DNA of 64,000 bases from PFJX01 sp044227325 (lineage in GTDB: Bacteria > Pseudomonadota > Gammaproteobacteria > Burkholderiales > Thiobacillaceae). This document shows, piece after piece, positions 1-8,246 of this stretch. The notes beneath the pieces are model-generated. The model saw only the letters and a list, made by a program, of their open reading frames with translations, made no database searches and was not told the DNA's origin. The stretch lies in NCBI GenBank assembly GCA_044227325.1, contig JBGAFI010000004.1:186001-250000 (forward strand), read 5' to 3'. The first letter of the stretch is position 1; each line of letters starts with the position of its first letter. The position numbers and the translations under genes were made by a program.

Positions 1-735
1 GAAAGCGTCCGGATCATCGCGGCTTGCGGCAAGAAGCTCGGCGAAGACATGGCGCCGCACAGCACCATCGGCAACATCCTTTGCAAGCCGACTCGCGGAG
101 CGCACAACGGCACGTAAGCGCTGTTCTTCTGCCGAGTCCACTTTACGTTCGGTGAGCGTGACGTAATGACGGGGCTGCCCCTCAACATTGGTCAGTACCA
201 CTGCGAAGCTCCGGTCCGGTCTTGTGTTTGCGGGGTCCGGATGAACCATTAGTGTGATTTCGGCTTCCTGCTTGCCTGGATCTATCGTGACGATGCCCTC
301 AGAGGCTTCATAGTCCAAACCAGCCACCGCCGTCTGCGGTTCGGCTCGGTATTGAATGGCAACTGGCTCCTCTGCTGGCGTTTTGCGTATCAGCCGCACA
401 TGAATTAGGGTGTTAGACGTACTGCCGTCGAGGCGAGTTTCCGGAGCGGAGAAAGCGATATCCTGGATCGGGTCAGGAAACACAAAGTTCTTGACTGCCG
501 CGCCGCTGGCGGTTAGCAGGAGGAACAGGACGACTGCCAGTGTGAGCCAAATAGGACGCGGGTCATGCGGCTTGCCTTCCTTCAATGGCAGGCCACAGCC
601 GTCGTGCTTCAATCCGGTGCATAGGCCGTTTCCCGATTCGAACGCTGCAAAGTCGTATACATGGTCACGAGCGGCATAGGTGCAACCGGCAACGTTGGTG
701 CAATAGAAGCGCCTGTGGCGATTGTTCGTTACCAT
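1..735 (-). CDS. Membrane protein with Calx-beta domain, C-terminus beyond the left edge
   Basis: Reading the minus strand from an ATG at 735 gives 245 open codons that run off the window. The N-terminus (about residues 10-50) has four cysteines (12, 18, 39, 47) that could form a small zinc-ribbon-like unit. One hydrophobic helix follows at about residues 63-80 (WLTLAVVLFLLLTASGAAV). The region from about 90 to 180 ends in a Calx-beta-like signature (AVAGLDYEASEGIVTIDPG then a beta strand), the Ca-binding beta-sandwich fold seen in adhesins and exchangers. It starts 9 bp after the lipoprotein gene at 745-1299, so the two are probably co-transcribed. No clear Shine-Dalgarno precedes the ATG. 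The function is unknown. The topology suggests a cytoplasmic metal-binding head and an extracytoplasmic beta domain. Confidence 0.7.
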   Translation of the reverse strand, partial: MVTNNRHRRFYCTNVAGCTYAARDHVYDFAAFESGNGLCTGLKHDGCGLPLKEGKPHDPRPIWLTLAVVLFLLLTASGAAVKNFVFPDPIQDIAFSAPETRLDGSTSNTLIHVRLIRKTPAEEPVAIQYRAEPQTAVAGLDYEASEGIVTIDPGKQEAEITLMVHPDPANTRPDRSFAVVLTNVEGQPRHYVTLTERKVDSAEEQRLRAVVRSASRLAKDVADGAVRRHVFAELLAASRDDPDAF

Positions 736-744
736 TGATGGCCG

Positions 745-1299
745 TCAGCGTTCGCTTAGCAGCCGTATCAGCTTGAGTAGCCGCTCGTTCTGCTGCGCGA
801 TCTTCGACGCCGCAGACTCTCCCACCGGGGCAGTCAGAGGTGGGTGTGCTTTCGACTTGAGCGACGCCAGCATCTCTCTGTTGGCGGCTAATTCCTTGCG
901 GGCTTCGATGAGATTCGACGTACGCTGGTTGCTACGTTTCGTGGCTTCCACGAGATCACGTTCAAGTCTGGCATTTTCAGCCAAAAGTGCATCAAGCTCA
1001 GCTTGCCGCGACTGCGTTTCGGTTTGAAGTGTGGTTTGCGTCTGTAGCAGACTGATATTCTGTGCCGACTGCTGGTCGGCGGCCTGTACAGCATTCTCGG
1101 CTGTTCTTTGAAGCTTAGCCTGCCGTTCTTCGGCCTTGGTTCGGCTCCACCCAAACAAGCCGCCTTGTGTCGGGTCGCCAGTCGTAGTGCAGGCGCAAAC
1201 ACCAGCGAGGGACAATACTGCTGCCGCGACAAGGAGCGGACGGCTGAGGAAGCCGCGATGCACGATGGAAGTGTGTAGGCTAGTCACGGCGCGTATCAA
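745..1299 (-). CDS. Coiled-coil lipoprotein, unknown function
   Basis: This is a 184-residue product if read from the TTG at 1299; a GTG 14 codons in is an alternative start. The N-terminus has a signal peptide ending in a lipobox-like LAGVCAC, so it is probably a lipoprotein. The rest (about residues 50-184) is a Gln/Glu/Ala/Leu-rich heptad region typical of long coiled coils. It overlaps the 3' end of the upstream lipoprotein gene by 20 bp and lies 9 bp before the Calx-beta gene, so the three genes look like one unit. I recognise no family. A structural or envelope-spanning role in the element is possible but unproved. Confidence 0.6.
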   Translation of the reverse strand: MIRAVTSLHTSIVHRGFLSRPLLVAAAVLSLAGVCACTTTGDPTQGGLFGWSRTKAEERQAKLQRTAENAVQAADQQSAQNISLLQTQTTLQTETQSRQAELDALLAENARLERDLVEATKRSNQRTSNLIEARKELAANREMLASLKSKAHPPLTAPVGESAASKIAQQNERLLKLIRLLSER

Positions 1300-1960
1300 T
1301 CAACTGCAACTGCGCTGCTGCGCGGGCCAGCACCCGATTCTGTTCTTCAAGCGCAGTCGCCTGGTTAGCGACAAGTTGGAACGCAGCTGAGTACTGCTGT
1401 TGTCCGGGGTTACCATCCTGCTGTGCGGCTGCTTGTGCCGCCGCGATCCCCTTGCGTAGCAACACCAAGTCTTGATTTACGACTGCAAGCTGCTGATTGG
1501 TTTGGTGTAGCAGCGCATTGGTACGTGCGTTCCGGTTGGCGACCACGCGGTTGCGTTCTGACAAGGCAATGCGTTGGGTGTCGAGACGCTTGTTCATAGC
1601 CTGCAGCGAAGCGATTTCCTGCTGCAGCCGATTGTTGAATTTCGCAGTCTCGACGGTGCGTTTCTCAGCCTGGTCCGCAAGCTGGGTCAAGTACTGCTCC
1701 TGTTGCGCGTAGGTTGCCTTCTCCTTAGCTACGCTATCACCGACAAGGAACCCCACTATTCCACCGAAGGCAGAGCCAACCAGCGTGGAGTCGCGATTCT
1801 TTCCAGCGATGTAGCCTACCCCCGCGCCAACCGCTGCACCTGCAACAGCACCCTCAGCGCGCGTTCGATTTGCATCGGTCATCGCGCAACCTGTCGGGCC
1901 GCAGAGAATCAGGGACGACATGAAGACTGCACCCCAACGGGATGCCAGGCCAGCAGACAT
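1280..1960 (-). CDS. Glycine-zipper coiled-coil lipoprotein
   Basis: This is a 226-residue protein. I chose the ATG at 1960 because GGGAGGTGATCAAA precedes it; an in-frame start 8 codons upstream has no such site. A signal peptide ends at a probable lipoprotein Cys (GPTGCAM). Residues of about 45-85 form a glycine-zipper membrane segment (GAVAGAAVGAGVGYIAG and GSAFGGIVGFLVGD), followed by a long alpha-helical coiled coil to the end. Glycine-zipper lipoproteins are common outer-membrane or envelope proteins. It is first in a three-gene unit with the coiled-coil lipoprotein and the Calx-beta protein, and a 21-bp palindrome lies just upstream. No specific function can be assigned. Confidence 0.65.
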   Translation of the reverse strand: MSAGLASRWGAVFMSSLILCGPTGCAMTDANRTRAEGAVAGAAVGAGVGYIAGKNRDSTLVGSAFGGIVGFLVGDSVAKEKATYAQQEQYLTQLADQAEKRTVETAKFNNRLQQEIASLQAMNKRLDTQRIALSERNRVVANRNARTNALLHQTNQQLAVVNQDLVLLRKGIAAAQAAAQQDGNPGQQQYSAAFQLVANQATALEEQNRVLARAAAQLQLIDTRRD

Positions 1961-1979
1961 TTTGATCACCTCCCGCAAT

Positions 1980-2000
1980 GGCACTTATTACGTAAGTGCC
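1980..2000. promoter_or_regulatory. 21-bp palindrome upstream of the lipoprotein genes
   Basis: Perfect 8-bp arms GGCACTTA / TAAGTGCC are separated by TTACG, 20 bp before the ATG at 1960. The site could be an operator or a 5'-leader hairpin next to the ribosome binding site. No regulator is known for it. Confidence 0.4.
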
Positions 2001-2144
2001 AAGCGTATTCATTTAACTTTCTTTATAAGTTTTGTTAGTGGCAGAAATCTATCACAGAAATGTTGGAAAGATCACATTGACGTGACGATTCACCATGGAG
2101 CTCCCAGTTTTCGATTCGGCCTATCTAGCGACGGTTAGCATCGC

Positions 2145-2540
2145 TCAGGTGGCGTTGCATTCATCCTCCCCCCGCCTGGCCTCGAATTCCACCCCCTTCA
2201 CCCTGGTCAGCGACAGCAGCACGTCATCCGCTACCACCCGCAACTTCTCCCTGGGCTCGCCGTTCTCCCTGTCGGTCCATCTGTCCAGTTCGAGACGCCC
2301 CATCACGTGCACCCGCGCCCCCTTGCGAAGCAGCCGGGCCGCCTGTTCGGCCTTGTAGTCCCAGAGGGAGACATCCAGCCAGTGGCCGCCGGTCTGCTCC
2401 AGGCCACCCTGGCCATCGGGCCGGTAGTTGTCGAAGAACACGCGCAATTCCGCCACCTTGCGGTCTTCCCCGTTGACCTGGACCGTCTTGAGGGCGGGGC
2501 TTTCGCCCAGATTGCCCGTACCTTGATAGTTGTTCGGCAT
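2145..2540 (-). CDS. ssb: Single-stranded DNA-binding protein of the ICE
   Basis: This is a 131-residue OB-fold protein of the SSB type found in ICE replication modules. It binds single-stranded DNA during transfer or replication of the element. The body has the SSB-like pattern of alternating strands (ELRVFFDNYRPD, HWLDVSLWDYKAEQAARLL, GARVHVMGRLE). The acidic C-terminal tip typical of bacterial SSBs is short and poor here (GEDECNAT). The ATG at 2540 was chosen because AAAGGAGCCAAC precedes it; the 12 codons upstream in frame lack an RBS. It is the last gene of the leftward module that begins near ParA and lies downstream of a 19-bp palindrome at 2620-2638. Confidence 0.85.
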   Translation of the reverse strand: MPNNYQGTGNLGESPALKTVQVNGEDRKVAELRVFFDNYRPDGQGGLEQTGGHWLDVSLWDYKAEQAARLLRKGARVHVMGRLELDRWTDRENGEPREKLRVVADDVLLSLTRVKGVEFEARRGEDECNAT

Positions 2541-2599
2541 GTTGGCTCCTTTCGCTTGCCGGTTTGGAACCCGCACCCGGCCGGGTGCGGGGATGGAAG

Positions 2600-3043
2600 T
2601 CAGGACGTTCGTTGTGGGGGTGTTCGCAGTGCGAACACTTCCTCACGGTAACGCTCGGCCATGCGCAGTTCATGACGGGCCGCCATCTCCTGGTGGTTGA
2701 GGCAAAGGACGGCGACATGCGCCTGTCGATACCAGTCTGCTAAGGCGGGTGGCAGCAGATCGACCTGACCGGCGATGACCGCCCAGGTCACATGCCGTGC
2801 GGGACGACCAGACAAGCGCCAGCGCAGGGCATGCTGGCCGTTGTGCTTGCGGACGTGCACGGTGAGCAGGTAGTCATGTCCGCGCACCGCCCGGGTCTGC
2901 CGCGCCAGGGCTTGCATGTCTTGCCGGATGCCGGCCAGCCGGGCGCGGGTTTCATTGGCCCAGGCCGCGCCCTTACCCTTAAAGCCCTTTATGAACAGGT
3001 CCGGGGTGCTGACAACATCGGCTGAGGCCATGGCCGGACTCAT
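2600..3043 (-). CDS. DUF3158-family ICE protein
   Basis: This is a 147-residue protein starting at an ATG that overlaps the stop of the upstream TIGR03761 gene (ATGA), which implies translational coupling. It sits between TIGR03761 and SSB, exactly where DUF3158 proteins occur in PFGI-1-class ICEs; the assignment is by position and general resemblance. It is Arg- and His-rich with no signal peptide or membrane segment. The central part (KHNGQHALRWRLSGR) looks like a basic surface. The biochemical role of the family is unknown. Its last codons contain one copy of the 19-bp palindrome, so regulatory and coding information overlap there. Confidence 0.65.
   Translation of the reverse strand: MSPAMASADVVSTPDLFIKGFKGKGAAWANETRARLAGIRQDMQALARQTRAVRGHDYLLTVHVRKHNGQHALRWRLSGRPARHVTWAVIAGQVDLLPPALADWYRQAHVAVLCLNHQEMAARHELRMAERYREEVFALRTPPQRTS
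2620..2638. promoter_or_regulatory. 19-bp ICE palindrome, copy 1
   Basis: Perfect inverted repeat GTGTTCGCANTGCGAACAC (central G), inside the 3' end of the DUF3158 gene and about 80 bp upstream of the ssb start. Identical arms recur at 4169-4187 and 4221-4239. It is probably an operator or partition-type site bound by a protein of the element. Confidence 0.6.
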
Positions 3044-4080
3044 AGCAGGGCGGCTTCCCCGCTGGCCGCATCCGATCCCGCGAATTCGCCATCCAGCGCC
3101 CCCTCGGCGACGCGCTGCAACAGCGCCAGTTCCTGCTCGCTCAGGTTCACTCGCCGGCGGGTATGGCGCGGCGCAATGGTGCCGGTGAAGACGGCCTTGG
3201 GCACCTCGCCGAAGATGCCGGTCACCGCCTTCACCCGCTTGCCCGCTTCCCCATCGGCGCCGGGCAGCCAATCGGTACGGGAGAGTTCGCGCAACTCCGG
3301 GCGGATCAGATAGCGCTCGAAACGCACCGGCGTCTCGAACACTCCCCGGATGCGGCGGGTCACCTCGCGGATCAACTTGCGTCCTTCCTCGTCGGTCATC
3401 AGGTCCTTGCGCACCAGGGTCTTAACCTGACGCACCCGGAAGTCGTACTCGACGATCAGGCCGGCCACGGTGTAGCCGTAGGGAGAACGGAAACCCAGCT
3501 CCAGGGAGACCGGCTCACGGGACTTGAGAATCGAGAAGATCAGCCCCTTGCGGGCTGCGGCCTCGAGGCGCGACTCGCAGGTCCGCCCCAGTTCGTCCAG
3601 GGCCGCCTTGAGCTGCTGGATACGCTCGCCCGTGTCGATGAGCGCCCAGTCGGCATAGGGATTGTCATTGCCGGACAGATACCAGATGGAACGCAAGGCG
3701 GCAGCCACCCGCTTGCCGCCGACGATGGGTTGCAGGTTGCCCTGGGGATCACGGCCACGGCCCATGAACAGGCGGTGGGCCTCCTGGGTGTGCAACACCA
3801 TGGCGTCCGGTGCCTCGTCCACCAGACTGCCCGCCTGGATGGCGGCCTCGGTGTCCGGCACCACCGCATCCGCGCCTTTGCGCAACTGCCAGGAGGCCTG
3901 CATCTGCCGCAATTGGCGCAGACGCTCGGTGTATTCGATCACCCTGGGCCAGCGGGGGTCGGACTCGTCCGGCTGCTCCGCCTGAAGCAGGTCGGCCAGC
4001 GCCAGGCGCTCGGTCTCCAGGTCGTAGCCATCGGCGAAGGGGCGAAACGTCGGGGTGCTCTGGGGAATTAGTGAATTCAT
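3040..4080 (-). CDS. Integrating conjugative element protein, TIGR03761 family (PFL_4669-like)
   Basis: This is a 346-residue cytoplasmic protein. The ATG at 4080 has GAGGACC upstream; 19 further in-frame codons upstream are unlikely to be used. The sequence has the features I associate with the TIGR03761 family: an N-terminal acidic helical part, then a central block around GRGRDPQGNLQPIVGGKR and YLSGNDNPYADWAL, and a basic C-terminal region ending in a helix. The gene lies between STY4528-type and DUF3158 genes, as in other elements of this class. Its biochemical function is not known. Two 19-bp palindromes lie in the 180-bp gap before it, so its expression, and that of the coupled DUF3158 and SSB genes, may be controlled there. 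Confidence 0.8.
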   Translation of the reverse strand: MNSLIPQSTPTFRPFADGYDLETERLALADLLQAEQPDESDPRWPRVIEYTERLRQLRQMQASWQLRKGADAVVPDTEAAIQAGSLVDEAPDAMVLHTQEAHRLFMGRGRDPQGNLQPIVGGKRVAAALRSIWYLSGNDNPYADWALIDTGERIQQLKAALDELGRTCESRLEAAARKGLIFSILKSREPVSLELGFRSPYGYTVAGLIVEYDFRVRQVKTLVRKDLMTDEEGRKLIREVTRRIRGVFETPVRFERYLIRPELRELSRTDWLPGADGEAGKRVKAVTGIFGEVPKAVFTGTIAPRHTRRRVNLSEQELALLQRVAEGALDGEFAGSDAASGEAALL

Positions 4081-4168
4081 CGTGGTCCTCGTGGGTTCAA
4101 ATTGCGCCAGGGGTTGCGTCAACATCAGGCCGATCAATGTCGGTTGCGCCAGTCACGGACTGGTCGAG

Positions 4169-4187
4169 GTGTTCGCACTGCGAACAC
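4169..4187. promoter_or_regulatory. 19-bp ICE palindrome, copy 2
   Basis: Perfect inverted repeat GTGTTCGCANTGCGAACAC (central C) in the gap upstream of the TIGR03761 gene, 52 bp centre to centre from copy 3. This is close to five helical turns, so the two sites could be bound cooperatively. Confidence 0.65.
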
Positions 4188-4220
4188 CCAGGGATTGATT
4201 CAGGTCTGGCCTCTTCTGGA

Positions 4221-4239
4221 GTGTTCGCAGTGCGAACAC
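4221..4239. promoter_or_regulatory. 19-bp ICE palindrome, copy 3
   Basis: Perfect inverted repeat with central G, immediately after the stop codon of the STY4528-type gene and about 140 bp upstream of the TIGR03761 start. It has the same arms as copies 1 and 2. Confidence 0.65.
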
Positions 4240-4260
4240 GGGCCAGGCTTATTGGGAGAC

Positions 4261-5730
4261 TCATTTCGCCCCGCCTTGTGAACCCATGCCCAGCTGTGCC
4301 CGCATGCGAGCCAGATGCTCTCGGGCGGCCAGGCGGGCGGCAGGGTCCGGGTCTTGGCGCAGCACGGCCCGCGCCTGGCGCTGAGCCTCGGCCCGGGCCT
4401 GGGCTTCCTCACGGGTTCGTGCGACCCGAAAGGCGATGGTGGGCACGAAACGATCTGTTCGGGCCGCCTGGATCAGGGTGTGCAGATAGCCGAGGGGATT
4501 GCGTACCTCCCGGCCCCGCACCATGCCGGCATGTTCGTCCAGCACCAGCTGGCGCAGGGTGGGGGGTATGTCCGCCAGCCACTGGTGGGCGATTTCCTGC
4601 TCCGCCGGGAGCAGGGTACCGGAGAAGACAAGGGGCGGTTCCGACGTTTGCTTGGGCTCAATGGTCTCCCCATTACTCCGATTTTCATGGCCGCTCGCGG
4701 ACGATCCAACGGTGATCACCGGGGAGGGGGCTGGGGGTGGGTAGGGGTTTATCTCTTGCCGTAATTCGCCCGCGCGCGAGGAAGGTCCGAAAACCCGCTC
4801 CGGACGCGGCTTGGCGCCAGATGGCGAGTTCCCGGAAAGGCGCCGACTGGTTGGGCGGTTCGCGGCATCCCTGTCGGGCGCTTCGTCTAATGCCTGTTGG
4901 GCGCTTTGTCCTTCTCCAGGATGGCGGCAGGCGCCGGTCTGGATGGCCAGTATGTCCAAAGCCTGATTGGCGCAACGGGGCAATCTGGCGACTTCATGAC
5001 CTTCCAGGGCGACGATGAGGCGTTCAAAGGAAAGGCGCACCACCCGATGGGTGGGCAGGGTCTTGGTGAAGCGCGCTTCCAGGAAGCCCCGCTCGGCAAG
5101 TCGGGTACGTGCGCCATCCACCTCATGGCGAGTCAGCTGGCAATGACGCCCGACCAGCTGAGGGAAATGCCTGATCCAGCCATCGGCCATTCGGTTCAGG
5201 GCCAGATCCCTGCGACAGGCGATCAGCAACTGGGAAAGTAGGAGGCCTCCGGCGAGCGAACCGGCGACCCAGGTCAATCGGCGGTACAGGGCTACCGGCC
5301 GGCCCAGCAGCCGGCGCAACTGGGGATCGTCCCAATCCCAGGTGGCGAGGCGCGATGGGGCGCCACTCGCGAGCAGCGCCCCCAGGCAATCCAGGTCGAG
5401 GCGGTAATGCATGCGCGCGGGCATGCCCCGCCTGGCCTCCCTGATGAGGCCCCGCTTCATCAATGCCTTGCGCGCGCTTTCCTGCTCACGCCGGGACAGG
5501 CCCGTCTCCCGTAACCACTCATCGCGGGTCTTCCAGAACCAGCCCTCCCGTTCCGGGTGTCGGTGCAGCCAGTTGCGCGTCCAGGCCAGGGCCACCGAGA
5601 GCATGGCCGCGGCCTTGTAGCTGCCACAGACGGGTGTCAGCGACGGGAAGTAGGTGATGTAGTCTCCCTCCACCAGGGCCTTGAGCCGGTTCAGGTGGAA
5701 CGTGAGGGTGGGCGGGTCGGTACTACTCAT
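4261..5730 (-). CDS. STY4528-type ICE replication/initiation-like protein
   Basis: This is a 489-residue protein. The N-terminal 110 residues contain a winged-helix-like DNA-binding unit (WLRETGLSRREQESARKAL, then KRGLIREARRG). A second similar helical unit sits near residues 195-225 (LTRHEVDGARTRLAERGFLE). A low-complexity Pro/Ser linker follows at about 290-360, then a C-terminal helical part rich in Arg and Ala. The resemblance and the position between DUF2857 and TIGR03761 match the STY4528 family of pathogenicity-island replication proteins. It overlaps the upstream paralog by 8 bp. It probably binds DNA at an origin or promoter of the element. The role is inferred from the family name and the helix-turn-helix content, not shown here. 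Confidence 0.7.
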   Translation of the reverse strand: MSSTDPPTLTFHLNRLKALVEGDYITYFPSLTPVCGSYKAAAMLSVALAWTRNWLHRHPEREGWFWKTRDEWLRETGLSRREQESARKALMKRGLIREARRGMPARMHYRLDLDCLGALLASGAPSRLATWDWDDPQLRRLLGRPVALYRRLTWVAGSLAGGLLLSQLLIACRRDLALNRMADGWIRHFPQLVGRHCQLTRHEVDGARTRLAERGFLEARFTKTLPTHRVVRLSFERLIVALEGHEVARLPRCANQALDILAIQTGACRHPGEGQSAQQALDEAPDRDAANRPTSRRLSGNSPSGAKPRPERVFGPSSRAGELRQEINPYPPPAPSPVITVGSSASGHENRSNGETIEPKQTSEPPLVFSGTLLPAEQEIAHQWLADIPPTLRQLVLDEHAGMVRGREVRNPLGYLHTLIQAARTDRFVPTIAFRVARTREEAQARAEAQRQARAVLRQDPDPAARLAAREHLARMRAQLGMGSQGGAK

Positions 5731-6127
5731 CCAGCCGCCCCGCCCAATGGCTGCGCGACTGGCGCTCCAGGCTGTCGCGCAGCATTGCCCAGTTCACCCG
5801 GTACCAGAGCACCGCCGGCATGCCCACCCGGCGTTCCTCCAGCAGGCCGCGCTCGCGCAGCTGCCGGCGGGCGGTCTCCTGCTCCCGGCGGGTCAGACCC
5901 GTATCCCGTTCCCACTCGTTCTGGGTACGGGTGAACCAACCACCACGATCTTCCGGCAGATCCGCGCAGGCATAGCCGGCATGGGACAGGAACAGGGCCG
6001 CGGTGATGCCTCCAGCGATGGGCACATAGGCGCGGTGGAAAACGATGGGCTCGTCGAAGATGTCCAGCATCAGTGCCGTAGCCAGGGGAAGACCGGAGAC
6101 AGCGGATTGGGGCTTCAATCTGTCCAT
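5723..6127 (-). CDS. Short winged-helix paralog of the STY4528-type protein
   Basis: This is a 134-residue protein that reads as a second copy of the N-terminal domain of the next gene. Compare WERDTGLTRREQETARRQL and ERGLLEERRVGMP here with WLRETGLSRREQESARKAL and KRGLIREARRGMP there. It is 2 bp downstream of the DUF2857 gene and overlaps the next gene by 8 bp, so it is part of the same operon. The N-terminal 40 residues differ between the two. It may be a regulator or antagonist that binds the same DNA as its larger neighbour. This is inference from domain duplication. Confidence 0.65.
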   Translation of the reverse strand: MDRLKPQSAVSGLPLATALMLDIFDEPIVFHRAYVPIAGGITAALFLSHAGYACADLPEDRGGWFTRTQNEWERDTGLTRREQETARRQLRERGLLEERRVGMPAVLWYRVNWAMLRDSLERQSRSHWAGRLDE

Positions 6128-6129
6128 GG

Positions 6130-6675
6130 CTAGTCGTCGAACTCGTGGACCACGGCATGCAGGCTGGCCAGGGAAAGTTCCGGGTACGCCTGGGCGAGGG
6201 CCAGGTAGCGTTCCGCCGGATTCATGCCGCTGGCCTGGAGGGCGTGCCAGCGGGCATGGATGCTGTCCCGGGTTGCCGCATCCGGCAGGCGTGGGCGCCC
6301 GCGTGGGGCTTGCTCGCCTCGCTGTCTACGCTGCCGACCGGCAAGGGCGATGGCCTGGGGGCCGAATAGCTCGGCCAGCAAGGCCCGCGGGGCATGATGG
6401 GCGACACAGCGCTCCAGAAGCGTGGACTCCCGGCTGATCCGGTCCAGGGTGCGTAGCGCGTAGTCGAGGCTGTCCCCGTCCACCAGAATGCCGACGCGTA
6501 GATGCTTGATGGCCGCCAGCCGTGCCAGCTCACCGACTGGCAGGCTTCGCAAGCGCTGGATTGCGCGTTCGTTCAATCCCCCATCATCTGGCGTAACCGG
6601 CTCGCCCCGCTCCAGGCGGGCCAGCAGCAGGGAGAGGGCCTGAAGCCGCAGATGCGGTTCATCCAGGGCGATCAC
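6130..6675 (-). CDS. DUF2857-family ICE protein
   Basis: This is a 181-residue helical protein starting at a GTG that overlaps the ParB stop (GTGA). It lies directly after ParB and before the STY4528-type genes, the usual place of DUF2857 proteins. Residues of about 50-115 are a compact helical region (ERAIQRLRSLPVGELARLA). The C-terminal part (RGRPRLPDAATRDSIHARW) looks like an extended basic linker followed by a helical bundle. The family function is unknown. Tight coupling to ParB suggests a role in maintenance or control of the element. Confidence 0.7.
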   Translation of the reverse strand: MIALDEPHLRLQALSLLLARLERGEPVTPDDGGLNERAIQRLRSLPVGELARLAAIKHLRVGILVDGDSLDYALRTLDRISRESTLLERCVAHHAPRALLAELFGPQAIALAGRQRRQRGEQAPRGRPRLPDAATRDSIHARWHALQASGMNPAERYLALAQAYPELSLASLHAVVHEFDD

Positions 6676-8246
6676 ACCCGCCCCCTCCTGTGGGTCGCCT
6701 CGGCCAGGTGCCGAAAGGTGACGGCATCGGAAGAACGGGCCAACACGGTGAGCCGCGCCAGTTCGAGACAGTGACCGGCCAGCACCTCATCCTGCAACAG
6801 ATACAGCAGTGACCAGGGCTCCAGGGTCGCCTGGCCCTCCTGGGAGATGTAGGCGAGGAGATCGTCCTCCACCAGGATGGGGTAGGCAGATTCGTCCATG
6901 CCCGCTTCCCTGAGGTAGACCCGGCGCCAGCGGGAGGTCTCCGGCATGGATCGGGCCAGGTCGGGGTCCATCTGGCCGGAAGCCACGGCGAGCAACCACC
7001 AGAGGGTGCGCCGCAGGTCCATGTCCTCATCCTGGGGCAGGGCACCGGCTTCCATGTAGTAGCCCAGGGGAAGCTCGTCGACTGGAGAAAACCAGCCGGC
7101 CACCCCGCCGGCCCGGGCCAGTCGCTCGGCGGCTGCCCGGAGCTGCTGACGCAGGTTCGGGACATCGAGGGTAGCGGAGGGAATGCCTTGATTCTCCCGG
7201 ATAGACGGATCGTCGGCGTCAACCTCCCTCGATGCGGATTCGACCGCCTGCGGCAACGGCCCAGTCTTGCCTGGCTCGATGTGCCGTGGGGCATGCGGCG
7301 TGATCGTCTCCAGATCGGCTCGCTGAGCACCTGGCTGCTTCTCCATGGCGGACAGGATCAGGGTGAACCGCTTGCCTTCGATGCCGAAGTGCATGGCCAT
7401 GGCGGATTCCCAGCGCCGCATCAGGCGGTCCGCTTCGGCGACCGCCTCCGGCGCCAGGCTCAGAACATGTTCGTGCAGGACGGGATCGATGATGCGTCCC
7501 TGGAAGTCGGCTTCATCCATCTCCCACAGTGCCGAGAAACGCTTGAGCAGGTTCATCCGGGGCTGGAGGCGCTTCACATCGAGGCCGGTGAGGCGCTGGC
7601 CCAGGGGGGCGAGCCTGTCCAGGGCGAATTTCATCAGGCTGATGTTGGCCAGCGCCACCGGCAGTCCCAGGCGCTTGAGCTCGGCCTCGAACTGGCGCAG
7701 GGAAAGGGGGGCGCCGCCTTGGGCTTCCAGGGCGGCCTTGACGTCCATGATGCCGGCGGCCCGGTCCCAGAAGCACATCTCGCCACGCTGTTCGTTCTCG
7801 CCCAGGTGGCCGGCGATGGCCTCGGCGTCGCCCCGCCAGGCCTTGAAGGTGAGCTCGACCTGCTCGAAGCGGGCCTCTCCCTCCCGATAGAGCTGCTGGA
7901 GGATCGTCAGGCGCGTGTTGCCGCCACCGCAGACCATGTAATGCGCCTCCCCCGGCCGGCGGGTGATGTTGAACGGCGTCAGGAGGCCCACCGCGCGGAT
8001 GGAGGTCTTGATCTCCTCGAAGTGGGGATTGATGGCGTGGCGCGGGTTGCGGTCGTAGGGCCGGATTTGCAGCACGGGCACCAGGATGCGGGCGCCGTCC
8101 AGATCGTCGCCGCGCTTCAGGCCCACTGCGGCATCTTCGGGTCCAGGTAAGGCAAGCCGGTCGCGCAGCTTCTGGCGTGGGTCGCCAGCGGGGGGAGCAA
8201 CGCTGCCCATGGCCCATCCTGACAGTCGGCCCTGATCACCGGACAT
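6672..8246 (-). CDS. parB: ParB-family partition protein of the ICE (TIGR03764 type)
   Basis: This is a 524-residue protein. The ATG at 8246 overlaps the ParA gene by 11 bp and has AGGA upstream. The N-terminal domain has the ParB/Srx-type nuclease-fold signature (VLQIRPYDRNPRHAINPHF, then AVGLLTPFNITRRPG, and MVCGGGNTRLTILQQLY, with GENEQRG in place of GENLQRE). A helix-turn-helix region follows (LSLRQFEAELKRLGLPVALA). The C-terminal half is specific to the ICE family and much longer than in chromosomal ParB. It should work with the adjacent ParA in stable maintenance of the excised element. The 19-bp palindromes nearby are possible targets, but this is not shown. Confidence 0.88.
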   Translation of the reverse strand: MSGDQGRLSGWAMGSVAPPAGDPRQKLRDRLALPGPEDAAVGLKRGDDLDGARILVPVLQIRPYDRNPRHAINPHFEEIKTSIRAVGLLTPFNITRRPGEAHYMVCGGGNTRLTILQQLYREGEARFEQVELTFKAWRGDAEAIAGHLGENEQRGEMCFWDRAAGIMDVKAALEAQGGAPLSLRQFEAELKRLGLPVALANISLMKFALDRLAPLGQRLTGLDVKRLQPRMNLLKRFSALWEMDEADFQGRIIDPVLHEHVLSLAPEAVAEADRLMRRWESAMAMHFGIEGKRFTLILSAMEKQPGAQRADLETITPHAPRHIEPGKTGPLPQAVESASREVDADDPSIRENQGIPSATLDVPNLRQQLRAAAERLARAGGVAGWFSPVDELPLGYYMEAGALPQDEDMDLRRTLWWLLAVASGQMDPDLARSMPETSRWRRVYLREAGMDESAYPILVEDDLLAYISQEGQATLEPWSLLYLLQDEVLAGHCLELARLTVLARSSDAVTFRHLAEATHRRGRV

